Shown piece after piece: positions 47,632 to 55,792 of a stretch of 64,000 nucleotides of DNA. The stretch is taken from the NCBI RefSeq assembly GCF_013744875.1, contig NZ_CP059399.1, positions 248,001 through 312,000 on the forward strand, in the 5' to 3' direction. Both the position numbers and the translations under genes were made by a program. This stretch comes from Nocardia huaxiensis. Its GTDB lineage: Bacteria > Actinomycetota > Actinomycetes > Mycobacteriales > Mycobacteriaceae. The notes beneath the pieces were generated by a model that was given only the letters and a program-made list of their open reading frames with translations, had not been told where the DNA came from and did no database searches. Every line of letters begins with the position of its first letter. The first letter of the stretch is position 1.

Positions 47632-48627
47632 ATGCCCGACGCAATAGTCGCCGAGGGGCTGGTGAAGCGGTACGGCAAGTTGACCGCCTTGGACGGCCTC
47701 GACCTGTCGGTACCGGAAGGGACGGTCACCGCACTGCTGGGCCCCAACGGCGCCGGTAAGACCACCACCGTCCGCGTCCTCACCACCCTGCTCATCCCCG
47801 ACTCCGGCAGTGCGACCGTCGCCGGGGTCGATGTCCTGAAGGATCCGCAGCTGCTGCGCTCGCGCATCGGCGCGTCCGGCCAGTACGCCGCGGTCGACGA
47901 ATACCTCACCGGCTTCGAGAACTTGGAGATGGTGGGCCGGCTGTACCACATGGGCGTGCAGCGCAGTAAGGAGCGCGCCCGGGAGCTGCTGGAGCGTTTC
48001 CGCCTCACCGATGCCGCCGACCGCCCGGTCAAGGGCTACTCCGGCGGTATGCGCCGCCGGCTCGACCTGGCCGGCGCGCTGGTCGCGAATCCGCCGGTGC
48101 TGTTCCTGGACGAACCGACCACCGGCCTGGATCCCCGTGCACGCCTGGATCTCTGGGATGTCATCGAGGAACTGGTCGCGGGCGGCACCACGCTGCTGCT
48201 CACCACGCAGTACATGGAGGAGGCCGACCGGCTGGCCGATTCGATCGCCGTCATCGACCACGGCAATGTGATCGCCGAGGGCACCGCCGACGAATTGAAG
48301 GCCCTGGTCGGCGGCGACCGCATCGAACTCGTCGTGGAGCACGCCGATCAGCTCGCGATCGCCCAGCAGGCCCTGGAAGGGCTGGCACAGGGCGAGATCC
48401 GGCTGGAGCCGAGCCTGCGCCGCATCGTCGTGCCGGTGAACGACGGGTCCCAGGCGCTGGTGGACGCCATCGGCCAGCTCACCAAACACGAAGTGCGGCT
48501 GCACGATGTGGGGCTGCGGCGGCCGTCGCTGGACGATGTGTTCCTCTCGCTCACCGGGCACGAGGCCGAGGAACTGGTCAACGGCGCGAAGGAAGCTCAG
48601 GAGACGGTGGGAGGTGGAGCCCGATGA
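47632..48627 (+). CDS. ABC transporter ATP-binding protein, DrrA type
   Basis: 331 residues from ATG 47632, with AGGAGA upstream. Walker A GPNGAGKTT, signature YSGGMRRRL, Walker B VLFLDEPTTGLD. The DrrA-type C-terminal domain (about 225-330) is present (LHDVGLRRPSLDDVFLSLTG). Family members energise export of antibiotics or lipids. The stop overlaps the ATG of the permease gene (ATGA), so the two are one operon. Confidence 0.92.
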   Translation: MPDAIVAEGLVKRYGKLTALDGLDLSVPEGTVTALLGPNGAGKTTTVRVLTTLLIPDSGSATVAGVDVLKDPQLLRSRIGASGQYAAVDEYLTGFENLEMVGRLYHMGVQRSKERARELLERFRLTDAADRPVKGYSGGMRRRLDLAGALVANPPVLFLDEPTTGLDPRARLDLWDVIEELVAGGTTLLLTTQYMEEADRLADSIAVIDHGNVIAEGTADELKALVGGDRIELVVEHADQLAIAQQALEGLAQGEIRLEPSLRRIVVPVNDGSQALVDAIGQLTKHEVRLHDVGLRRPSLDDVFLSLTGHEAEELVNGAKEAQETVGGGAR

Positions 48628-49472
48628 GCGCGACCCTGGCCGTGGCCGAAAAGCCTTCGTCGGCAGAACGATTGACGATGCTGATCAATGACAGCATCAC
48701 GATCACCAAGCGCAATGTCATCAAGATCAAGCGCGTACCCGATGTGCTGATCTTCTCGACGCTGTCGCCGATCATGTTCGTGCTGCTGTTCGCCTTCGTG
48801 TTCGGCAATGCCATCAAGGTGCCGGGCCTGGAGGGCGGTTACCGCGAGTTCCTGATCGCCGGCATCTTCGCCCAGACGGTCGTCTTCGGCGGCACCTTCA
48901 CCGGTCTGAGCCTCGCCGAGGACATGCAGAAGGGCATCATCGACAGGTTCCGCTCGCTGCCCATGGCGCCGGCCGCGGTGCTCATCGGACGCACCGCCGC
49001 CGATGTGGTGATCAACGTGGTCAGCCTCGTGGTCATGTCGCTGACCGGCCTGGTGGTGGGCTGGCGGATTCGCGGATCGTTCTTCGACGCCGTGCTGGCC
49101 TACATCCTGCTGCTGCTGTTCGCCTACGCGGTGTCGTGGATCATGGCCGTGATCGGCCTGATCGTGCGCGCGCCCGAGGTGTTCAACAACGCGGTGTTCA
49201 TGGTGATCTTCCCGCTCACCTTCCTGGCCAACACCTTCGTGCCGCTCAACGACCTACCCGGTGCCTTGAAGGTGTTCGCCGAATGGAACCCGGTGTCGGC
49301 GCTCACCGAGGCCACCCGCGTGCTGTTCGGCAATACCAGCGACGCCTTCCCGCCGCCGGACACCTGGTCCATGCGGCATCCGGTGGCGACCACGTTCATC
49401 TGGATCGCGGTGATCCTGGCGATCTTCGTGCCGCTGGCGGTGCGGCAGTACAAGCGGTCAGTGAGCCGCTGA
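48624..49472 (+). CDS. ABC transporter permease, DrrB type (ABC-2)
   Basis: 282 residues with six hydrophobic helices and the ABC-2 permease motif FANTFVPLNDLPGALK-like (here LANTFVPLNDLPGALKVFAEWNP, quoted in part). Pairs with the DrrA-like ATPase 5' of it; start and stop overlap by four bases. Together they form a predicted efflux pump, substrate unknown. Confidence 0.9.
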   Translation: MSATLAVAEKPSSAERLTMLINDSITITKRNVIKIKRVPDVLIFSTLSPIMFVLLFAFVFGNAIKVPGLEGGYREFLIAGIFAQTVVFGGTFTGLSLAEDMQKGIIDRFRSLPMAPAAVLIGRTAADVVINVVSLVVMSLTGLVVGWRIRGSFFDAVLAYILLLLFAYAVSWIMAVIGLIVRAPEVFNNAVFMVIFPLTFLANTFVPLNDLPGALKVFAEWNPVSALTEATRVLFGNTSDAFPPPDTWSMRHPVATTFIWIAVILAIFVPLAVRQYKRSVSR

Positions 49473-49634
49473 GTAATCCGGCGAAGGCGCGGAGCCGTTG
49501 CGCGAGTAACCCAGGCGCGGCGGCTCCGCGGCCGGAGCGGCCGGCTGGGGGCGTTTGCTCAGAAAGAACGCGACGACTCCGCCTGCCGCTGCCAGTAGTG
49601 CCGCCAGAATGACTTTGTTCCGCAATGGCCCCAT
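49458..49634 (-). CDS. Small single-pass membrane protein (hypothetical)
   Basis: 58 residues from ATG 49634 (MGPLRNKVI). One hydrophobic helix, VILAALLAAAGGVVAFFLSK (about residues 8-27), then a Pro/Ala-rich tail with RLGYSRNGSAPSPDYSAAH. It is tail-to-tail with the ABC permease, whose last 15 bases it overlaps. No ribosome site stands out. Lies between glmS (ending 49663) and the permease; a real gene is likely but not certain. Confidence 0.5.
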   Translation of the reverse strand: MGPLRNKVILAALLAAAGGVVAFFLSKRPQPAAPAAEPPRLGYSRNGSAPSPDYSAAH

Positions 49635-49662
49635 GCAAACCACTCTGGCACAGCACCGAATT

Positions 49663-51501
49663 TCATTCCACTGTCACGCTCTTGGCCAGGTTGCGGGGCT
49701 TGTCGATATCGCGGCCCAGTGCGGTGGCGGTGTAGTAGGCGAGCAGCTGCAGCGGGATCGTCAGGATGATGGGGTCCAGTTCCGGGCCGACCGCCGGAAC
49801 GCGAATGACGGCGTCCGCCAAGCCTTCCGGGAGATCGGTATTGGTGACCGCGATGACCGGGCCGCCGCGCGCCTTGATCTGCTCGATGGTGGTGATGTTC
49901 TTGGCGAGGAGTTCGTCATTGGGGACGAGGACGACGCTCGGCATCTCCGAGTCGATGAGCGCCAGCGGGCCGTGCTTGAGTTCGGAGCCCTGATACGCCT
50001 CGGCGTGAATGTAGGAGATCTCCTTGAGCTTCTGCGCGCCCTCGCGCGCGACCGGCCAGGCGCGGACGCGGCCGATGAAGAACATGCTGCGCGCCTTGGC
50101 ATATCGGGCCGCGATATCGGCGATGGCGGCCTCGGCGGCCAGCACCGACTCGATGGCCTCGGGTAGCGCGCGCAGGCCCGACACGACGCGTTCGCCGGCG
50201 GCGGTCGACAGGTCGCGGACGCGCCCCAGCAGCAGCGCCAGCATGGCGAAGGAGACGGTCATATTGGTGAGCGCCTTGGTGGAGGCCACCGATACCTCCG
50301 GACCGGCGTGCAGGAACACGCCCGCACCGCATTCGCGGGCGATGGCGCTGCCCACCACATTCACCGCACCGATGACCCGGCCGCCCTTGCGCTGCAATTC
50401 CTGAACGGCCGCAAGGGTATCCAGGGTTTCGCCGGACTGGCTGATCGCGACGTACAGAGCGTCCGGATCGACCACGGGATTGCGGTAGCGGAATTCCGAG
50501 GCCGGTTCGGCCGTGGCGGGAATCCGCGCCAGTTCCTCCACCAGCTGCGCGCCCAGCTGGCCCGCGTAATAGGCGGAGCCGCAACCCAGGAACACCACCT
50601 TGCTGATGCCGCGCAGTTCCCGGGCATCCATGTTCAGGCCACCCAGGATCGCGGTCGCGAAACGCTCGTCCAGGCGGCCGCGCAGGGCGCGGCGCACCGC
50701 GTCGGGCTGCTCCGACATCTCCTTGCGCATGAAGTCCGGGTAGCCGCCGAGCGCGTAGTCCTCGGCCGCCATATCGATGGTGGTGGGAATCTTGTCGGTG
50801 CGGCGCGCCTCGAGTCCCAGTGTGCTGGTGCGGAATTCGCGGGCGCGCACGGTGGCCAGCTCGCCGTCGTCGAGGAACACCACGCGCTGGGTGTGGTGCA
50901 CGAGCGCGGACACATCGGAGGCCACGAACATCTCGCCGTCGCCGACGCCGAGCACGATCGGGCTGCCGTTGCGGGCCACCACCAGCTCGTCGGGGCGGCG
51001 CGAATCCAGCACCAGCAGACCGTAGGTGCCCTCCACCCGATGCAGGGCGGTGCGGACGGCGTCCTCCAGGGTTTCGCTGTCGTCCAGGGCGGCGGCGATG
51101 AGGTGCGCGATGGCCTCGGTGTCGGTCTCCGACAGGAACGTCACGCCTTCGGCGGTCAGCGCGGCGCGCAGTTCCTCGGCGTTCTCCACAATGCCGTTGT
51201 GCACCACCGCGATCCGGCCGCTGCCGTCGGTGTGCGGGTGCGCGTTCGCGTCACTGGGTTCGCCGTGCGTGGCCCAGCGGGTGTGCGCGATGCCGACCGT
51301 GCCGCGCAGTCGCGCCGCGTCACCGTCCACCTTGGTGCGCAGATCCTGCACGCGCCCCTGGGTTTTGGTGATCCGCAGCTTGCCGCGATGCGGCACCGCC
51401 AGACCGGCGGAGTCGTAGCCGCGGTACTCCAGCCGGTGCAAACCCTCCAGCAGGACCGGAACGGCTTCGCGGTGGCCGATGTATCCGACGATTCCACACA
51501 T
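49663..51501 (-). CDS. glmS: Glucosamine-6-phosphate synthase GlmS
   Basis: 612 residues. N-terminal glutaminase with Cys2 nucleophile (MCGIVGYIGHREAV, exposed after removal of Met), TRWATHGEPSDANAHPH segment and two SIS sugar-isomerase domains (AISQSGETLDTLAA, FFIGRVRAWPVAREGAQKLKE in part). It ends in KPRNLAKSVTVE, the normal C-terminus. It makes glucosamine-6-phosphate for peptidoglycan. The small unknown gene 15 bases upstream is likely in the same operon. Confidence 0.97.
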   Translation of the reverse strand: MCGIVGYIGHREAVPVLLEGLHRLEYRGYDSAGLAVPHRGKLRITKTQGRVQDLRTKVDGDAARLRGTVGIAHTRWATHGEPSDANAHPHTDGSGRIAVVHNGIVENAEELRAALTAEGVTFLSETDTEAIAHLIAAALDDSETLEDAVRTALHRVEGTYGLLVLDSRRPDELVVARNGSPIVLGVGDGEMFVASDVSALVHHTQRVVFLDDGELATVRAREFRTSTLGLEARRTDKIPTTIDMAAEDYALGGYPDFMRKEMSEQPDAVRRALRGRLDERFATAILGGLNMDARELRGISKVVFLGCGSAYYAGQLGAQLVEELARIPATAEPASEFRYRNPVVDPDALYVAISQSGETLDTLAAVQELQRKGGRVIGAVNVVGSAIARECGAGVFLHAGPEVSVASTKALTNMTVSFAMLALLLGRVRDLSTAAGERVVSGLRALPEAIESVLAAEAAIADIAARYAKARSMFFIGRVRAWPVAREGAQKLKEISYIHAEAYQGSELKHGPLALIDSEMPSVVLVPNDELLAKNITTIEQIKARGGPVIAVTNTDLPEGLADAVIRVPAVGPELDPIILTIPLQLLAYYTATALGRDIDKPRNLAKSVTVE

Positions 51502-51516
51502 GCGCGACTGACTCCT

Positions 51517-51786
51517 CTACCCGTACACGATTCGGCGCAGCTGTCGTTCGGTGAATGCGGGGGCGGCGACCGGGCGCTGTGCGAGCTCTTCCGCGAGCCG
51601 CTGCCAGATCTCCGCATTGCGCACCTGCCGCCGCTGCAGTTCGGCATGCCGGCGCCGGATGAACTCCTCCGCGGTCTCGTCGAAATAGCCGACGACATCG
51701 GCGACCACGCGGGCCGCCACCGCGGGCGGCAGACCGGTGGATGACGCCACATGGCGCACCAGATCTGCCGGGGTCCCGTCATTCAC
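51517..51786 (-). CDS. Conserved hypothetical protein upstream of glmS
   Basis: 89 residues from GTG 51786 (VNDGTPADLVRHV); TTG at 51822 adds twelve. Charged helical protein: RHVASSTGLPPAVAARVVADVVGYF, in part like a small DNA-binding or HU-like helical region, then EEFIRRRHAELQRRQVRNAEIW. No family recognised. Separated from glmS by 15 bases on the same strand, so co-transcribed. Whether it regulates GlmS is unknown. Confidence 0.65.
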   Translation of the reverse strand: MNDGTPADLVRHVASSTGLPPAVAARVVADVVGYFDETAEEFIRRRHAELQRRQVRNAEIWQRLAEELAQRPVAAPAFTERQLRRIVYG

Positions 51787-51850
51787 CCGACTGAGCCTGC
51801 CCTGCCGCGCCCGTTTCGACAACTTCTGTGCCCGATTTCGGGCAGGAGAT

Positions 51851-51930
51851 CACAGGTCTTGGGGGCTTCGCCCCCAAACTCCCAGAAGAGGGGAGAGCGG
51901 GGTAGGGCCCCTAACCCTCATTGGCGGGGT
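51851..51930 (+). repeat. GC-rich intergenic repeat, copy E
   Basis: GGGGGCTTCGCCCCC hairpin (51861-51875), then AAACTCCCAGAAGAGGGGAG and a CTAACCCTCATTGGCGGGG tail. A diverged copy in the divergent interval between the gene at 51786 and ppiA. Confidence 0.65.
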
Positions 51931-51990
51931 TGAAGCGTGTGGCGTGTGCCGTGCTCCGGCAGACGGGGTGCAGCACCTATCCTGGGCGGC

Positions 51991-52518
51991 GTGACCTCAC
52001 CGAATCAGACTGCCGTAGCCACGGTGCATACCAACCTTGGCGATATCAAGATCTCGCTTTTCGGTAATCACGCTCCCCGGACAGTCCGGAACTTCATCGG
52101 CCTGGCTGACGGGTCCGCCGATTACACCACCAAGAACGCCAAGGGCGCCGACTCCGGGCCGTTCTACGACGGATCCACCTTCCATCGCGTCATGGAGGGC
52201 TTCATGATCCAGGGTGGCTGCCCGCTCGGCACCGGCCGCGGTGGTCCCGGCTACGAGTTCAAGGACGAGTTCCATCCCGAGCTGCGATTCGATCGCGCCT
52301 ATCTGCTCGCCATGGCGAACTCCGGACCGAACTCGAACGGGTCGCAGTTCTTCATCACCCTGGGCCCGCAGCCGCATCTGAACCGCAAGCACACCATCTT
52401 CGGTGAGGTGCTGGATCCGGATTCGCGCAAGGTCGTGGAAACGATCGGCGGCACCCCCACCGACCGCAATGACCGGCCCAAGGACGAGGTCGTGATCACC
52501 GGGATCACCATCTCCTGA
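51991..52518 (+). CDS. ppiA: Peptidyl-prolyl cis-trans isomerase PpiA (cyclophilin)
   Basis: 175 residues from GTG 51991 (VTSPNQTAVATVHTN). The cyclophilin active site residues are seen in TFHRVMEGFMIQGG, NSNGSQFFITL and LNRKHTIFGEV. No signal peptide, so cytoplasmic. It accelerates proline isomerisation in folding. Same neighbourhood as Rv0009. A longer upstream frame is repeat read-through. Confidence 0.96.
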   Translation: MTSPNQTAVATVHTNLGDIKISLFGNHAPRTVRNFIGLADGSADYTTKNAKGADSGPFYDGSTFHRVMEGFMIQGGCPLGTGRGGPGYEFKDEFHPELRFDRAYLLAMANSGPNSNGSQFFITLGPQPHLNRKHTIFGEVLDPDSRKVVETIGGTPTDRNDRPKDEVVITGITIS

Positions 52519-52545
52519 ATCAGGCCGCAGCCGAAGGACTTTCGC

Positions 52546-53451
52546 ATGAACCCGCACCAGCAGCCCGCCCCGACCTGTTTCCGGCATCCCGATCGCGTCA
52601 CCGGGCTGGGCTGCACGCGGTGCGGGCGTCCGGCGTGTCCGGAATGTCTCACCCCGGCGGCGGTCGGGCAGCAGTGCGTGGAGTGCGTCCGGCAGGGCCG
52701 CAACGAGACTCGGCAGGTGCGCAATGTCGGCGGGGCGGTGGCGTCGAATCATCCACAGCCGTACGTCACCTACGGGCTCATCGCGCTCAACCTGATCGTC
52801 TTCGCGATCACCGCGGTGCAGGCGCGCACTGCCATGGACATGAACTCCCGGAATTCGGAGCTGTTCTACGACTGGGTGCTGGTGCCGGTCGCGGTCGGTG
52901 AGGGGGAGTGGTGGCGGGTCCTGGGGTCCGGCTTCCTGCACTACGGGCTGATTCACGTGGCGGTCAATATGTTCGCGCTGTACGTGCTCGGCCCCTATGC
53001 CGAGATCGCGCTGGGCCGTGGCCGATTCGTGGCGGTGTATTTCGCCTCGCTGCTGGGTGGTTCGGCGGCGATCACCGCGCTATCGGAACCGCTGTCGGCG
53101 TCGGCGGGTGCGTCGGGTGCCATATTCGGCCTGTTCGGCGCGGTCGCCGTGATCATGCTGCGGACCAAACAGAACATGACGCAGATCCTGGTGCTGCTGG
53201 TGATCAACCTGATCATCACGTTCTCGGTGCCTAACATCTCGATCTGGGCGCACCTGGGCGGACTGCTCGCCGGAACCGTCGCGACCGCCGGGATTCTCTA
53301 TCTGCCGCGCTGGCTGCATGCCGGCACGCCCAAGGCGGCCGCGCTGATCGGCTGGGGTGCGGTGGCGGCGGTGGTGGTGATCGCACTGGCGGTCACGGTA
53401 TTCGGCGCGCCATCGCTGCCGACCGTGGTGAACACGCTCTTCAACGTGTGA
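52546..53451 (+). CDS. Rhomboid-family intramembrane serine protease
   Basis: 301 residues. N-terminal zinc-binding CxxH/CxxC region (CFRHPDRVTGLGCTRCGRPACPEC, shortened) of about 45 residues. Six or seven helices follow, with rhomboid motifs: HYGLIHVAVNM, the catalytic serine in SAGASGAIFGLFG, and the catalytic histidine in WAHLGGLLAG. It should cleave membrane proteins within the bilayer. Follows ppiA by 27 bases. The zinc-finger-rhomboid fusion is common in actinobacteria. Confidence 0.93.
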   Translation: MNPHQQPAPTCFRHPDRVTGLGCTRCGRPACPECLTPAAVGQQCVECVRQGRNETRQVRNVGGAVASNHPQPYVTYGLIALNLIVFAITAVQARTAMDMNSRNSELFYDWVLVPVAVGEGEWWRVLGSGFLHYGLIHVAVNMFALYVLGPYAEIALGRGRFVAVYFASLLGGSAAITALSEPLSASAGASGAIFGLFGAVAVIMLRTKQNMTQILVLLVINLIITFSVPNISIWAHLGGLLAGTVATAGILYLPRWLHAGTPKAAALIGWGAVAAVVVIALAVTVFGAPSLPTVVNTLFNV

Positions 53452-53478
53452 ATCGGCCTGTGCACAACCGGTGGTGAA

Positions 53479-53913
53479 TCAGAGGTGGGCGCGCAAGGTG
53501 TCCAGGACATCGTCGGGGCTCGCGCCCAGATCCCAGCGGCCGAAGATCAGCAGTTTCTCTTCCCCGCCGTTGTCCACATCGATTTCGAGCATGGGCATGC
53601 GCCGTCCGAGCCGGCGGTAGTTCACCACGCGGGCCCGGGTGATCTGCCGGGAGCTGTAGCGCTGCGGCCCGGTCAGTCCGCGCACGACGAGCTGGGCGGG
53701 GTCACCGGGTTCGATGGATAGTCGCGGCCGCTGCCGCAATCCCAGACCCGCCATGGCCAACAGCCCGGCTGCGGCCAGGCCGATGAGCAGACGAGCGGGC
53801 GCCTCGTTCGACAGCACCGCCGCCCCGGCCAGCACGAGACCGCCGATTGCGCAGGTCACAAGGGCGGCCGGGGGTGTGGACCAGGAGAGTCGGGATACCG
53901 AATCAGTCGTCAT
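53479..53913 (-). CDS. PH-domain membrane protein (Rv0010c-like)
   Basis: 144 residues from ATG 53913. Two hydrophobic helices at about 15-60 (TCAIGGLVLAGAAVL and LLIGLAAAGLLAMAGLGL), then a bacterial PH-type beta domain (about 65-140: PAQLVVRGLTGPQRYSSRQITRARVVNYRRLG, in part). Beside crgA in the same orientation as Rv0010c-Rv0011c. It is flanked by oriC-like sequence modules on both sides: GTGCACAACCGGT at 53460 and the CCTCGAG-TTGTCCACA block upstream of its start. Confidence 0.85.
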   Translation of the reverse strand: MTTDSVSRLSWSTPPAALVTCAIGGLVLAGAAVLSNEAPARLLIGLAAAGLLAMAGLGLRQRPRLSIEPGDPAQLVVRGLTGPQRYSSRQITRARVVNYRRLGRRMPMLEIDVDNGGEEKLLIFGRWDLGASPDDVLDTLRAHL

Positions 53914-53926
53914 GTCCCCAGCCCTT

Positions 53927-53954
53927 CCTCGAGTTGTCCACAAGGTCATCCACA
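53927..53954. promoter_or_regulatory. oriC-like module: CTCGAG with a perfect DnaA box
   Basis: CCTCGAG is followed immediately by TTGTCCACA (53934-53942, perfect consensus) and TCATCCACA (53946-53954, 8/9). The same order CCTCGAG-TTGTCC occurs in oriC at 35841-35853. It lies 14-41 bases upstream of the PH-domain gene start. Confidence 0.8.
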
Positions 53955-54021
53955 GGTGTGCATGAATAACATGTCTGTAAGGCGATGCGGGTCACAGACA
54001 CGCTGTCGATAACCCTTTTCT

Positions 54022-54063
54022 TGGGGGTTCGGGGGCGAAGCCCCTGCGAGTCCCGAGAGTTGG
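54022..54063 (-). repeat. GC-rich intergenic repeat, copy F
   Basis: On the minus strand: CCAACTCTCGGGACTCGC, AGGGGCTTCGCCCC, CGAACCCCC. It begins directly at the crgA stop codon, in the crgA direction, exactly as copies A and C follow other stops. Confidence 0.75.
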
Positions 54064-54330
54064 TTACCTCCAGCGCATGGTCATGATCAGTCCCACGACC
54101 ATCAGACCGAAGCCGATCAGGAAGTTCCAGGCATTGAGGTCGTTCATCCAGGAGATCTGGTCCCCGGCCAGGTAGTAGACCAGCAGCCACACCAGGCCGG
54201 CGAGCATGAAGCCCAGCATGATGGTGACGTACCAGACCGGGGACGGTCCCGCGGACTTCACCTTCACCGGGGTACGGCTGGCCGGGTTGATGCTGTAATC
54301 GGTCTTCTTCCGGACCTTCGACTTGGGCAT
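54064..54330 (-). CDS. crgA: Cell division protein CrgA
   Basis: 88 residues from ATG 54330 ([16 protein letters not shown]). Two helices, [20 protein letters not shown] and [16 protein letters not shown], joined by a [13 protein letters not shown] loop. CrgA is an actinobacterial septum protein that recruits PbpA/PbpB and FtsQ and restrains Z-ring use. Two DnaA-box-like sequences are upstream. Confidence 0.97.
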   Translation of the reverse strand: MPKSKVRKKTDYSINPASRTPVKVKSAGPSPVWYVTIMLGFMLAGLVWLLVYYLAGDQISWMNDLNAWNFLIGFGLMVVGLIMTMRWR

Positions 54331-54367
54331 GACGTCCTCAATTAGGGTGTGTGGTCTGTGTTCAAGG

Positions 54368-54391
54368 TTATCCCAGGTCACCTGTGGACAC
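54368..54391. promoter_or_regulatory. DnaA-box-like sites in the crgA-pabA interval
   Basis: TTATCCCAG at 54368-54376 (7/9) and TGTGGACAC at 54383-54391 (reverse GTGTCCACA, 8/9 to TTGTCCACA), about 40-60 bases upstream of crgA. The rest of the divergent 131-base gap holds the promoters. Confidence 0.6.
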
Positions 54392-54461
54392 CGGGTTGCC
54401 TCTCGGGCGGAACGACGGTATTGCGTGCGACTCGAGCGGGCGCGCCCACTACTCTCGAATC

Positions 54462-55100
54462 ATGCGTGTTCTGGTCGTCGACAACTACGACAGCTTCGTG
54501 TTCAACCTGGTCCAGTATCTCGGACAGTTGGGTGTGGACGCGACCGTCTGGCGCAACGACGACGAAAGACTGTCGGATGTGGACAAAGTCGTGCAGGAGT
54601 ACGACGGCGTCCTGATCAGCCCCGGACCCGGAACGCCCGAACGCGCCGGCGCGTCCATCGACCTGGTGCACGCCTGCGCCCGGCACGAAACCCCGCTGCT
54701 CGGCGTGTGCCTCGGCCATCAGGCCATCGGCTCCGCGTTCGGCGCCACCGTCACTCGCGCCCCGGAGCTGCTACACGGCAAGACCAGCGAGGTCTTCCAC
54801 ATCGGTGCGGGTGTGCTCGCCGGGCTGCCGGATCCCTTCATCGCCACCCGCTACCACTCGCTGACCGTTCTCGAAGAGACCATGCCGCCCGAACTGGAAG
54901 TGCTGGGCCGCACCGAATCCGGACTGGTCATGGCCATGCGGCACCGCACCCTGCCGATCCACGGCGTGCAGTTCCATCCCGAATCGGTGCTCACTCAGGG
55001 CGGGCATCGCATGCTCGCCAACTGGCTGGGCGTGTGCGGCGAGCGCCCGGCCGAGGGGCTGGTGGCGCAGCTCGAGGCGGAGGTCGCGGCATTGGTATGA
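54462..55100 (+). CDS. pabA: Anthranilate/aminodeoxychorismate synthase glutaminase (TrpG/PabA)
   Basis: 212 residues from ATG 54462. Class I glutamine amidotransferase with nucleophile Cys83 (GVCLGHQAIG), His172 and Glu174 (GVQFHPESVLT). It provides ammonia to the synthase that makes anthranilate or aminodeoxychorismate. Mtb has its trpG homologue (Rv0013) in the same place between crgA and pknB. The stop overlaps the reductase ATG. Confidence 0.93.
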   Translation: MRVLVVDNYDSFVFNLVQYLGQLGVDATVWRNDDERLSDVDKVVQEYDGVLISPGPGTPERAGASIDLVHACARHETPLLGVCLGHQAIGSAFGATVTRAPELLHGKTSEVFHIGAGVLAGLPDPFIATRYHSLTVLEETMPPELEVLGRTESGLVMAMRHRTLPIHGVQFHPESVLTQGGHRMLANWLGVCGERPAEGLVAQLEAEVAALV

Positions 55101-55792
55101 GCGGGCCGACGAGACCGCATGTGCTGCTGTCGGTTGCGGTGAGCATCGACGGCTACATCGACGACGCGGGCCCGGACCGGCTGCTGCTGTCCAATGCGGC
55201 CGACTTCGATCGCGTCGATGCGCTGCGGGCAGAGTCGGACGCCGTGCTCATCGGGGCGGAAACGCTGCGCCGTGACAATCCGCGTCTGCTGGTCAACAGC
55301 GAGGAACGGCGGCTGCACCGGATCGCCGCGGGCAAGCCGGACTACCCCGTGCGCGTGATCGTCACGGCGAGTGGCGAGCTCGATCCGCGCCTGAAGTTCT
55401 GGCGTTTCGGTGGTGAAAGACTCGTCTACACAACCGATTCCGGCCGGGATCGGATCGCTGGCAGTCTCGACGGCCTGGCCGAGGTCGTATCCCTGGGCGA
55501 TGCGGTCGATTTCGAGGCCCTGCTCGACGACATGGGCAAACGCGGGATGGAACGGCTCATGGTGGAGGGCGGCGGGTCCATCCACACCGCGTTCCTCGCG
55601 GCCGGGCTGGTCGACGAAATCCGTATGGCGGTAGCGCCTCTCGTGGTCGGTGACCCCGCCGCGCCGCGGTTCCTCGGCCCTGCGGATTTCCCCGGCGGAC
55701 CGCAGCACCGCATGCAGCTGGCCGAGGTCAGCCGCATCGGCGATATCGCCCTGCTCCGCTATCTGCCGAAGGAGGATTCCGATGTCGGATGA
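55097..55792 (+). CDS. RibD C-terminal-type reductase (dihydrofolate reductase-like)
   Basis: 231 residues from ATG 55097, overlapping the pabA stop by four bases. Fold motifs of the RibD reductase domain: VLLSVAVSIDGYIDD, ESDAVLIGAETLRRDNPRLLV, and MERLMVEGGGSIHTAFLAAGLVDEIRM. NADPH-dependent reduction of the riboflavin pathway intermediate is the usual activity. Related enzymes act in other pterin pathways. It is not part of a fused RibD. It overlaps the following deaminase gene. Confidence 0.87.
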   Translation: MSGPTRPHVLLSVAVSIDGYIDDAGPDRLLLSNAADFDRVDALRAESDAVLIGAETLRRDNPRLLVNSEERRLHRIAAGKPDYPVRVIVTASGELDPRLKFWRFGGERLVYTTDSGRDRIAGSLDGLAEVVSLGDAVDFEALLDDMGKRGMERLMVEGGGSIHTAFLAAGLVDEIRMAVAPLVVGDPAAPRFLGPADFPGGPQHRMQLAEVSRIGDIALLRYLPKEDSDVG

